From: Heliocybe sulcata
Lineage: Eukaryota; Basidiomycota; Agaricomycetes; Gloeophyllales; Gloeophyllaceae
Assembly: GCA_004369045.1 (NCBI GenBank)
Contig: ML213507.1
Span: forward strand, 859,993 to 923,992
Direction: 5' to 3'
Length of the DNA stretch: 64,000 nucleotides
In this document: piece after piece, positions 34,979 to 45,275 of the stretch
Layout: every line of letters begins with the position of its first letter
Numbering within the stretch: the stretch's first letter is position 1
Made by a program: the position numbers and the translations under genes
Notes under the pieces: model-generated
The model's database searches: none
Told to the model about the DNA's origin: nothing
The model's input: only the letters and a program-made list of their open reading frames with translations

Positions 34979-37506
34979 TCAATACCCTGCGGCGACCCCA
35001 TTCTTCCTTGAATCACTCGCCGCTACACATCCCGACATTCAGTACCAACGCAGACCATATAACAGACAACGCACCGTAAATCGTCCCGGTCACATTCATC
35101 ACCGCGTTCACCACCGCTGCCACCCTATTAATATCCGCGACTACGCTGCCAGTCAATACGTTGTTCGACCAAAAGAAGACAACTCGAAAGCACGCAGCGA
35201 CTCACCAGTCACATTATGCCCCCTCTCCCTCAACCCCGTCACCCCCTCCTCCGGGTACACACTATCCACCTCCGTCACCAGCGGATACAACTGGTCATGC
35301 ACCCTTCCAAACTCCACCGCTTCCCCCACGTCCATTCCATAGTCGAGGATGTTCACAAGAGTCTGGAAGAGAGCAGGGAAGATGCGCGACCCGCCGGAGC
35401 CCCCAAGGGCGAGCAGGAACGCGCCGGAGGGGGACTCGACGATGGTGGGCGTCGTGGAGGAGAGCGGACGTTTGTAAGGCGCGGGGTAGTTGTCTGCCAG
35501 GTCGCGTACGGTTCGTTGTCGACCGGTCATCCGTTAGCGCAGACAGAAATCGGGAAGACGCGATGACGCACAAGGCGACGGCCACAGCCCGAACGCATTC
35601 GGCACCCCCGGCGTTGAGAAGTCGTCCATCTCGTCGTTCAAGATCACACCCGTCACCGGGTCCATAACTTGGCTCCCGAACACGAGGTTAACTGTGGAGG
35701 TAATGGAGACGGCCATGCCGTCTTTGTCCACGATGGACGAATGGCTCTGTAAGGGAAATTCAGAAAGCGGCATGGGGCGAGGGAGAGAGGAGATCGCACG
35801 GTACCGTGGTCGATCTTGACGTCGTAGACGGGGTTGTAGTACTCCGGCGGGTGGGTCATGTCCTACATCCACCCCTGTCAGCATTGGCGTCTTGCTAGGT
35901 GACATGCGAGATGGCACGCACATCCGTCACGTTGCCCACAATCCTATCCGCATACGCGGCCGTGAAGATCTCGTCGATTCGGGCCGTGTCCTCTGTGAAC
36001 GCGGGGTCTGACACGTTCGTCCTGGATACATCCAGCACCATAAGCATCGCTTTTGTATTCCACCAACCCCGCAGATCCCGCGGGGAGAGGCAATGCCACT
36101 CACCGCGCTGCAAAGCCGACTGCCCGGCCCAACAACCACCACATCAGCAGCAATCCCCGAATGAGCGAGACGAAGTCGCGCACATTTCATAATCTCCGTA
36201 ATCCGATGTGCACTCAGACTGCTGACCTCCTGCCCCAGCCCCAGCCTCTCCGCCAGCCGGAGCATAAACAACAAGACGCCTCCACTCGTCGGCGCGTGAG
36301 CCGTGTACACTTTCATTCCCTTGTATTCGCCTTCGCGTCGACGGCGCACAGAGTTCAACAAGACACATTCCATTAAATAGACGCGCACGTACCTTGTAAA
36401 GCAGGTCTAACTATAGGTTTATACGAAGCAAAATCGTCTGCGCTGAGTACGCCCCCGGTAGCGCGGATCTTGGTGACAAGATGAGGGGTAAGGGAGCCGT
36501 TGTAGAACGCCGACGGGCCCTCGTCTGCTATCGTTTGAAGTGTGCGCGAGAGGTTGGTGCGATGGATGGTGTCCCCGGCATTGAGGATTGTGCCGTTGGG
36601 CGCGAAGATCGCGGACCAGTCGGCGTTCTGGATCATGAGGTCTTTGAAGAAGGGATACTACGACCGCACAGATCAGTCATTCCAAAGTGTCACGGTCAGT
36701 CTGAACAGCTTACATTCATCCTCTTCCCCAATTCCTCCTGCACAACCCAACCCCTTGCCAGTCTCGCACTCGGCTCCACTAACCTCCTCCACTCCAGACT
36801 CCCCCACCTCCTCCATGCCTCCTCCAAACCCCTCAGCTCGCCTGGGACACCTACGGCTAAGCCGCCAAAAATGGCCAGAAGCGGGTTCCCGACGAACATA
36901 GAGGAGTTAGCCAGTGCTGGTGCGGTCTCGCGGAAGTCGACTGTCCAGACGGACGACGAGGCGTTTGAGGAAGACGGAGGGAGACGAATGGTCATAAAGC
37001 CGCCGCCGCCGATGCCTGAGCTGATTGAGTAGTAAGTAGGGGGTATAGGAACGGAACTGAGACACGTACGAGAACATGTTAACAACGCCGATGCAGAGCG
37101 TGGTGGACACGGCTGCATCGACGGCATTCCCTCCATCCTTGAGCACATCCACGCCCATATTTGAGCATATCTCGTTCTCTGACGCGGCGGCGCCGTGACG
37201 AGCCTTGATCAAGTACGCCGGGTTGCGGTGGTGGGCGACATCCTGGCTGATAAGCGTCTCGACGCCCGCGTTCTCATACCTGTACTCGTATACAAAGAGC
37301 TTGAGCGTGTGGAAGGAATAGTATAGCGAGAACAGGGATAGGGAGATGAAGAGAAGCCGCTTGAATGTCGATTGAATGAACTTATGGGGTCGAGGAGGAG
37401 GTGGTCGAGCGTAAAAAGGCAGTGTGGCTTCTGGTTTGGATGCAGACGTGATTTGAGAGTGATTTAGGCTTTGGATGGCGCCATCAGAGACCTTGGACTT
37501 TGCCAT
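34979..37506 (-). CDS. Gamma-glutamyltransferase (gamma-glutamyltranspeptidase)
   Basis: Eleven exons (37506-37070, 37020-36714, 36657-36393, 36330-36184, 36119-36104, 36021-35922, 35862-35800, 35746-35572, 35493-35206, 35140-35075, 35022-34979) give 635 aa. A type II membrane anchor (residues ~50-72, [18 protein letters not shown]) places the enzyme in the vacuolar or secretory lumen, where GGT cleaves the gamma-glutamyl bond of glutathione. Landmarks: KHGAAASEN-type segment ([18 protein letters not shown]), [51 protein letters not shown]. The autoprocessing/nucleophile Thr445 ([14 protein letters not shown]) is the last codon of exon 7. [16 protein letters not shown] and [14 protein letters not shown] follow. 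The C-terminus ends [12 protein letters not shown]. Exon 5 is only 16 nt. Confidence 0.93.
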
Positions 37507-38740
37507 CGTCGTCGTCGTCGTCGAGCAGAGCGACGCACGAGACTCAGTGCCTATGACACAGTACTTGGGCGAGAGGGCCGATCGAATTCACTACGGACGG
37601 CTGCGCGAGCCAGCTGCGCAATATACCGTAGCGCGGACTGCTCCGAAGCGTTCTACATATGACTTCGGCATCAGTTGCGGATGTCGAGCATGGTACCGTT
37701 CAGGTCACGTCTCAAGGGCTTTTTCATCTTTTTCTTGCTCTTCGAGACATAGTTTTCCTTGAGACATGGCCATGGGCGACAAACCCGGAAATCGCAGAAT
37801 ACTTCCCCACCGTCGCACAGTCTCACGCAGTCATCTAAATGTCCGTAGCGATGTCTGACCACGGCCGTCTCGCTTACATTAGACAGGCCTTCTCCGATAG
37901 CCCGGTGTATTACTTATGGGTCAGATAACCGGGTGGCAACGGAATATTCCGTTCAATTGTTGTCGCGGTCGTACGCGGTGTGCTGCGGTGTGCCCTGCTT
38001 GTCCTCCTCCAACCCGTCCCAGCTGCATTGACTTCACCTCGCAGGGGCGAATATAGTGTTGTCCCTCCTCTCTTTGCTGCGGAAAGCTCGGACGACATTA
38101 ACAATGGCGACTTCGTTCGCTTGGACATGATAGACCTTTGTGTAAGTTCCCGAGACAATGTGTCGGACTTTGGGAAGCTGTAAAATGAACTGTTAGGAAT
38201 GGCGGTTCTTGTGCGAGCTCCAGCTTGGTCGGCTTTCAGCTTCCTTGTCGGTCGGCGTGCGGAACTCTCAGACGCGCAGTCTGAGCACTGCCACGACTAA
38301 CAGTGGATCGCCGCATGTCGCGCCAAACTTTCACAGCTTTATAGCCAGCACCAAGGAGTATGCGAGCAGCGAGGGTACTGAAATTAGGGCCCCGAATGGC
38401 TGTCCCAGGACTTGGATGTGGACTATAGTGCCAGAGCATCGCAGCGTGCTTCATAGCTGTGGAATCACCGACGACCGGTGCGCACTCCAGGACGTAATAC
38501 GAGGGATTCTAGTCCTGACGGGTCAGTTCGATTACTGCGTGGAAGTTCGACTGCGACTGATTCACAGCTTGATGTGCACAGCTTCGGAGACTATGCTTCC
38601 GCCTTGACATCGGTACTCCCAGTCGACCCCGCTCGGGCGGTGATTGGAGTCTATATTTGTTGCGGGCGTTCAAAGTTATCCACTCAAGGGCATACTTATG
38701 TCCGGCATTTCAGATATAATGTGATTCCGAGGTACTGGTT
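37507..38740. other. Intergenic, divergent promoter region
   Basis: About 1.2 kb between the divergently transcribed GGT and VTT copy B genes. Several short open frames exist, but none begins with ATG in good context and shows family similarity. No other feature seen. Confidence 0.5.
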
Positions 38741-38804
38741 AGCTGGGCGATGTATCCCGTATCACCGCCTCAGGGATCGCCAACGCTTCTGTCTGCCATA
38801 TAAA
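38741..38804 (+). promoter_or_regulatory. Conserved promoter block upstream of VTT copy B
   Basis: 64-bp block beginning AGCTGGGCGATGTATCCCGT and ending CTGCCATATAAA, with its TATA box 56-61 bp before the ATG. Nearly identical to the inverted copy at 33936-34000. The shared core includes ATCACCGCCTCAGGGATCGC. Confidence 0.8.
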
Positions 38805-38859
38805 ACGCAATTCACAATTCTTGGTTATCAACACAACCACTACCCGATCGCTTTTGAAG

Positions 38860-40351
38860 ATGACTTCCGCCTTCGCTGCACGCTCTCCCTCCGGATTCGA
38901 GGCACTACCTATGTCTAGCTATGCAGCTCCCACTTCAGAAACGCCATCAACAATGCACCGCAGCGACCGTAATTTAACTCGCACTCCGAGTCCTACACCG
39001 AGTGAATATGCGGCGCTCTCGAACAATGGACTCGTAGACTGGAGCAAATACAAGAACTGGGACTATTGGAAGGAAGGACATCATTTCTGTGAGCCTTCTA
39101 GATCCCCGGTCTCTACCCGTCTCTGGAAGTAACCCATGTCCGGACCTCACAGGGATCCTCCCGCTGATACTCATCCTTGTCGCGCTTGTGATACTGTCGC
39201 TCATATTCCACACTCAAATCGTGATCTGGCTTCAGCCCGCCGCGAGCTGGATGTATAAGTAAGCATGCTGGCGTCGTAGGACGAATGGTAGCTCACCATT
39301 CTTCCAGCCTCCCAGCTGGCTGGTTAATCCCAGTCGCTATACTCTTCGTCATGTCTTTTCCACCGGTAAGCTGTTCTTACGATGGGAGTTTGAATTTTAT
39401 CTTGACAACATGAACGCAGCTCTTCGGCCACGAGATTGTGGCCGTGTTATGTGGTGTTGTCTGGGGTGTCGGACCAGGCTTCGGCATCGTCGCGTTAGGG
39501 ACTCTCTTGGGAGAGTGGGGCAACTACTTGTACGTTTCCTCTCTGGATATCAGACGGCGTAGTGCCGGCTGAGCTGACATGGCTACAGTGCATTCAAATA
39601 CATGTGCCAAGCGCGGGCAGAGAAGATGGAAAAGAGTTCCATCCGATACGCTGCTTTGGCTAAGACTATACGGGATGGTGGATTCGTAGTGGTCCTGGTA
39701 TGCAGGTATAGTGTCATACCTGGGCATCGTAAGTGTACTATTTTGCATTCGGCGAAGTTCCCTTACTAATTCTTTCTCGCAGTGACTACAGCACTGTTCT
39801 CGACATGCGGAATCGGCTTCCTCACATTTACTCTAGCCGCCATCCTCTCGCTTCCAAAACAGTTCTCCACAGTGTATATGGGTGTGCTGCTAGAGCAATC
39901 CAGCGACGGTAAAGTCTTCCTTTCTCAATACTTTTCCTCGTGTGCTCACTATGTTCGCAGGCACGACCGGCAAGAAGACGACGATTATCACCGCCATAGT
40001 TATCGCCGTCACGACCCTCGTTACGATACTTGCCATGCGGTATATGCGCGCGAAGACTGCAGCTGCGAAGGAAGAAATCATATATGCCCGTCGAAAAGCT
40101 CGGTATGTCAGATGACGATGAGATGGTTGCCCTGCTCTGATCTTTTGGGTAGGCAAGCGACACAGAACAACTCTTCCCAATTCCCGAAGAATCATCATTC
40201 GCAGTCCAGTGTGGACTCGTTGTCGCCGTTCAACGGAGATGTCGAAGCATACGCCGCTCCCGTGCCTGTAGCGCCGCAAAGTGGGAGTCAGTCGTTCTAT
40301 AGTCCTGCTGTACCTCCATATGCCTATAGGCCCGGGGCACCTGATTATTAG
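38860..40351 (+). CDS. Tvp38/VTT domain membrane protein, copy B
   Basis: Exons 38860-39088, 39153-39258, 39308-39365, 39420-39529, 39589-39728, 39783-39908, 39961-40102, 40153-40351 give 369 aa. The first seven exons match copy A in length exactly (229, 106, 58, 110, 140, 126, 142 nt). Same architecture: disordered N-terminus ending GLVDWSKYKNWDYWKEG, VTT core with LFGHEIVAVLCGVVWGVGPG and ILSLPKQFSTVYMGVL, second hydrophobic helix, Pro/Tyr-rich tail. Divergence is concentrated in the N-terminal 35 residues, the second-helix exon and the tail. Both copies keep full reading frames and splice sites, so both are probably functional. Their shared TATA-containing promoter block suggests common regulation. 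Confidence 0.85.
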
Positions 40352-41072
40352 ACTTCGACCGGGATATGGGACTCGGTGTGAGGAAGTAGTGCGGACGCGC
40401 GGATTGTCGTGTACCTCTCTATTCAGCATCCCAATTTGTAGATACATTCAACGCTTAACGTTCAACATTGAACTACTGTATCGTGTTATATCTAGCTATA
40501 CTGCTCGGATAAATTCCCGGCGTACCCAACCCAGAGAGCAGGCAGTCAATTTTGATGCGCCACATCAGCCACAAAGGAAGATCGCCGGCCCGCTGCGGCC
40601 ATGAAAGTAATAGCCACAACATCAAGTTCGTCAGTTTGACCAGGTACGAATTGATCAGTAGTGGCAGAATAAGCAAGAGCCGTGAACTAGGGACAGTGAT
40701 GTGAATGGGATGAGGCCCGATTCCATGTCTCATTACTCCGATGTTGCGCAACTTCCGCCAACGCTCTACCTCAGGACCCAGGGACGGCGTGCAGCAGTGA
40801 GTCACCCATTGCCTCAAGTCTATCGCCGATACCTAGGGACGCGGGAGTATGAGAAAATTCATCAAGAAGGACGGCAGTTATCCCCGAGGAATTCTTCTAG
40901 GATCGCACACAAAAACCCGAAGGCGAAATAAAACGCCGAGCAGGTCAGTACTCTTACGCTTTACCGTCTCACATGCGCTTGATGTCTCATATAAACAGGG
41001 ATGCTGGCATACCTATAAATTGCCCTGCGCGTTGGCAAATAGCCAACTTCGTAACCCGGTCTTTCGTTCGTC
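40352..41072. other. Intergenic region upstream of phospholipase B-1
   Basis: About 720 bp between two plus-strand genes. Two TATAAA elements lie at 40990-40995 and 41014-41019. The second is 54 bp before the PLB ATG and is the likelier core promoter. No gene seen. Confidence 0.5.
41014..41019 (+). promoter_or_regulatory. TATA box of phospholipase B-1
   Basis: TATAAA centred about 57 bp upstream of the ATG at 41073. A second TATAAA lies 24 bp further upstream. Confidence 0.4.
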
Positions 41073-43094
41073 ATGGTCGTCCTCCGACGTCCAGCAACTG
41101 CCGCTCTCTTCACCGTATCTCTCTTTCTTACTACTCACGCCCAACCAGCCGCAACTCTCTATACCCCAGCCTTCGCACCCTGCCCTCCCACCTTCTCCTT
41201 GTACCGCCTCGCAGGTCCTGCATCGAACCAGACTCTAAACCCCGCTGAGCTCAGCTACGTCTCCTCCCGTAAGTCCACCGTCCTCCCGGGCGCCTGGGCG
41301 TCCTACCTCTCCAACGTTCAAGCCGAATCCTTGCCGCTGCCAGCATACGTGTCGTCCATCCTGAACGGGACGCACGGGATCGATGCGTACCCCACGTTAG
41401 GGGTGGCGGTGAGCGGCGGGGGGTGGCGCGCGGCGATATTTGGGGCTGGTGTGCTCAACGCACTGGACGGGCGAAACGCCTCGTCCGTGGGTGCGTGTAC
41501 AGGCGGACTTTTGCAGGGCGCTACGTACCTCACGGGTCTGTCCGGGGGCTCGTGGCTCGTCACCTCGTTGATGCAAGCGAATTTTCCTACCATCCAGGAT
41601 CTCGTTTATGGTCAGGGAGAGTTTGGGGGGTGGCTGCCTCAGTATAACCTCGCTGAGCCGACGGAGGACCTTGGTTATTATGAGGGATTGGTTGCGGATG
41701 TGCTGGGCAAGTATGAAGCGGGGTTTCCTGTTACTATGGGGGATATCTGGGCTCGGATATTGGGTAGGCATTTTTTGAATGGGACGACGGAGGCGAACTT
41801 TTATGAATATGATGTGCCGCATGGGGCTGGGATGACGCTGTCTGGTGTTGCTGAGACGTGAGTTTCTGGTTAGGATTTTCAGATGTGACTGGCGGACTGA
41901 GTAATGGCAGGTCTAAGTTTGCCTCGTTCAAAGAACCTTTCCCTATCGTAGTCGCCGACTCGAGGTCAGATGCCGGTAACAGGTCCAACATTGTCGCAGG
42001 TGCCAGTATCCCACTCACCAATCCAATTTACGAGTTCACCGTCTGTACGTCAAACAACTCTGCTGCTCATCCAGGCAGCTTGCTGATGGTGGTGTAGATG
42101 AGATGGGCTCGTACGACCCTATTTTATCGGCTTTCACTCCTGCTAGGTATCTTGGAACAAGGAATGATAGTATCTGCGTGACTGGTTTCGACCAGCTTGG
42201 ATTTGTGCAGGCTACATCTTCTAATATCTTTTCTAGCTATAACACGACAAACGTAAGCGCTTGTCTTCTACCTCTACACCAGCCTATCATACTCACCTTG
42301 CTGCTAGCTCACATCTATTCTCAACCTTCTGGACCCGAGCCTCGATCTTAATGAGCTGGAGCCTGGTATTGAGCTGGACGCTTCAGTCTATCCGAATCCA
42401 TTCTACGGTCTTGCGAGGGATACGTACATTGACTCGAATCAGACGTACCTAAGTCTGGTTGATGGTGGATTTGATAACGAGAGTATACCGTTCCAACCGC
42501 TTCTTGTGAAAGCGAGAGGGGTGGAGGTTATTCTGGCAGTGGACGGGGTGAGTAACGATCGCATCACGGGAATGTCGGATATCTAATTACGGGTGCGATG
42601 TAGACGGCCGATGTCAATGGCTTTGCTGCAGGAAGTTCTCTTATTGTGCGTTGATATTTTTTATCCTGACTACTGGACTCTAACCGTGCGTCCAGGTGTC
42701 GCAAAACCGTACCAAATTATTTCCATCGGCTTACTCCTTCCCTCCTGTCCCGAGCAGTGTCGAAGACTTCATCGCCGAGAACTTGACGACTCACCCCTCC
42801 TTTTTCGGCTGCAACTCTTCCGCGCCTACGCCACTTATCATCTACCTCCCCAACGGCGCTCCTCCACCAGGGCAACCTGCCATCACAAACACTTCTTCGG
42901 GCCAGTTAGAGTACAGCTTGACCGAGGTTCAAGCTATGCTAGACCAGACTCACGCCATAGCCACCATGGCAGGCGTCGACGACGACTGGCCAGCGTGTCT
43001 CGCTTGCGCGGTAGTCGACAGAGCTCGGGAGAGATTGGGCGCTGCCAGGGAGGGAATTTGCAGCACGTGCATGGAGAGGTACTGCTGGAGCTAG
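41073..43094 (+). CDS. Phospholipase B / lysophospholipase, secreted form
   Basis: Exons 41073-41857, 41911-42044, 42098-42252, 42308-42547, 42604-42645, 42696-43094 give 584 aa. The protein starts with a hydrophobic signal segment (ATAALFTVSLFLTTHAQPA). The cPLA2/PLB catalytic domain follows: SGGGWRAAIFGAGVLNALDG (oxyanion region), GLSGGSW with nucleophile Ser157, and SFKEPFPIVVADS. The Asp motif region ends in LSLVDGG (catalytic-dyad Asp). The C-terminal Cys-rich part (FFGCNSSAPTPLIIYLPNG, WPACLACAVVDRARERLG) ends abruptly at RYCWS, so there is no GPI signal. The enzyme hydrolyses acyl chains of phospholipids and lysophospholipids outside the cell. A paralogue lies at 60858-63069 with the same six-exon layout. 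Confidence 0.92.
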
Positions 43095-43337
43095 CGCAGG
43101 GTCTTCTTATACCTCGGTACCGACGTATCTAGCTTTAGAGCTTGATTTCATGATGGGTGTCGTGCGTTGATAGGTGATAGGCAAAGTGATCATGAACGGT
43201 CCTGGAAGCTCGAAGTGTGGCACTGCCGTTCCCGCCCGATTGCATCTGAGGCTGAGCTTCTTGATAAGATAAGCCGAGAGATCAGATCCTGACGTGGCTG
43301 CAGGTTTCATTGAACAACGTTGTCTGCTACCACTACT

Positions 43338-44820
43338 ATGCCCGGCGATGCTCTGACCGACTGGGACCTTATATCGTCTTATGCGGGTCTGTTGAGTTTG
43401 GCTGTGGTGTCCATTTATGCTGGAGCGTTTGCGTCGCTGCCGGTGAGTGCACCTCATCCTTCGCACTGCGACGAGAGTGCTGGAACCTGAAGCAGCATGT
43501 AGTCGAAAAGCACGAAGAAAGGGAATAAGGGAGAAGTTTCGGCTGTGGAGGGTAGTGAGGATGAGGACGAGGATATACAGGAGAGGTTGTCTAGCGAGGA
43601 CGCTTGGATGTTTCCCGTAGTAAGTCCTACTACATTCACTCGCGAATACATATAGAATTGGCACGCAGGTAGGCTCTGTAGTCCTTTTTGGACTCTATCT
43701 TGTCGTAAGATACTTGGGCAAGGAGTGGATAAATTGGCTGCTTGGCTGGTACTTTGCAATAGCCGGTGTAGGCAGCGTCTGGAAGGTGCGCTGCATGACA
43801 TATGGTCCGACGCACTCAACGTATCTTCTATAATTCAGGCATCGACGGCGCTTTCAAGAGCTGCGCTCGGCGATACACGCTGGAAGAGCTTCGACAAGGT
43901 CAAGCTCCTGCTCACAAAAGGGTCCACAGATTTCCTCTCCCTGTCTATCCGCACCCCCTCCCTTGCCCTGCTGCCCCCCTCGTTCCTCCCCTCCCTTCTC
44001 TACACCTTCGTCCCCTCCCTCCGAAAATCCGCATTACTATCCAACATCCTCGCGCTCTCCTTCTCCTACAACGCGCTCGCGCTCCTCAAACTCGACTCCT
44101 TCCGCACCGGGTGTATCTTACTCGCCGGTCTGTTCGTCTACGACGTCTGGTGGGTATTCGGGACCGAAGTGGTGAGTCACCATCGTCCAATCCCAAATTA
44201 TATCGTTCCTGTTCCTGAGACCCGTCTGTGGAGATGGTCAAAGTGGCTACGACGCTCGACGTGCCCATCAAGCTCCTCTGGCCCAAATCCACGATATTCT
44301 CCACCAGCCGCGGGTTCACGATGCTCGGGCTCGGCGACGTCGTCATCCCCGGCATATTCGTCGCCCTCGGGCTGCGGTACGACTACCACCGCGCCTCTCC
44401 TGCCCCGGGCCACCACGCGGGCTTTGCGAAGCCGTACTTTTACGCGAGCTTGGCTGCGTATGTGATGGGGCTGGGAACGACGATGGGCGTGATGCATGTG
44501 TGGCGGGCGGCGCAGCCGGCGCTTCTTTACTTGAGGTGTGTTGGTGCTATTATGAAACTGCTCTTTTGAATTCAAGACTGACTGTGCGCTGAAGTCCAGC
44601 GTGTATAGCGTCGTTCTTTGTTACTGCTACTGTACGTGGGGAGCTGAAGGAGGCGTGGGCGTGGTCAGACGACCCTGAGGAAGTGGAAGGGAAGGAGAAG
44701 ACGGGCGCTGCGGACGAGGGAGGGAAAGATCATGAGGTGATCAGTGGAGGTGAGGGCGGGGAAAATGGGTATACGGACGGAAAGAAGAAGAGGAAGAGCA
44801 AGAGGAGAAAGGCTGCGTGA
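43338..44820 (+). CDS. Signal peptide peptidase (intramembrane aspartyl protease)
   Basis: Exons 43338-43442, 43503-43619, 43669-43785, 43839-44171, 44234-44535, 44595-44820 give 399 aa. SPP (family A22) cleaves signal-peptide remnants and tail-anchored substrates in the ER membrane. Catalytic Asp215 lies in FVYDVWWVFGTEV and Asp259 in MLGLGDVVIPG; the QPALLYLSPA segment is the conserved PAL motif. Several hydrophobic helices are evident (LLSLAVVSIYAGAFASLP, VGSVVLFGLYLVVRYLG, NALALLKLDSFRTGCILLAG). An acidic loop (SEDEDEDIQERLSSED) separates helices 1 and 2. The cytosolic tail is long, acidic then strongly basic, and ends KSKRRKAA, which could act as a dilysine-like ER retrieval signal. The last acceptor is AAG. 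Confidence 0.93.
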
Positions 44821-45125
44821 TGCGGTATGATAGGGAGGTTTTGTTGACGTGCCGTAATACTAATAGGCATGAAGGCACATAAGTTATTCGCGTTGCAGAC
44901 ATTCTAGCGCGAGTGAGGGCGCGATTGTTCGGGTACTCGCGGAAGCAGTCAAGTGCGCGTCAAGTTCCGAAGCGCTCACTGCGATGAAGAACATGAAGAG
45001 CCAGGGAGTATACCCAGATTACTCGATTATGCCGTGAGATCGCACAACGCTAAGTACTTATCTCAAGTGATGTACTTATCTAGACTGCACAAGGTCGGTA
45101 CTGCGACGGTCCTCACCGAGCGGGT

Positions 45126-45153
45126 CCAATCACCGATGGGCTCACTATAAAAG
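45126..45153 (+). promoter_or_regulatory. Orphan CCAAT/TATA core promoter
   Basis: CCAAT (45126-45130) followed 15 bp later by TATAAAAG (45146-45153), a textbook core promoter arrangement, yet no downstream coding gene is recognised before the assembly gap. Confidence 0.4.
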
Positions 45154-45256
45154 ACGCCAGACGCCTCGCGAGTTACACGTTTCCCGTCCGAGACCGCAGA
45201 GACGGGCGGGGGAACCAGCTCCGTCACACTTGCTTGGTCGTACCGATGAACTGCTT

Positions 45257-45275
45257 GTGATTAATCGTTAATCAC
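45257..45275. repeat. 19-bp palindrome GTGATTAA-tcg-TTAATCAC
   Basis: Perfect 8-bp arms around a 3-bp centre, embedding ATTAAT half-sites. A dimeric DNA-binding site is possible, and chance occurrence cannot be excluded. Confidence 0.7.

Noticed and set aside
37980-38183. Small secreted-protein-like frame (hydrophobic start)
   Set aside because: Begins with GTG rather than ATG, and no upstream exon with a consensus splice pair provides a start.
38209-38607. Possible gene in the GGT-VTT copy B intergenic region
   Set aside because: No good start context, no splice-supported extension, no recognisable domain.
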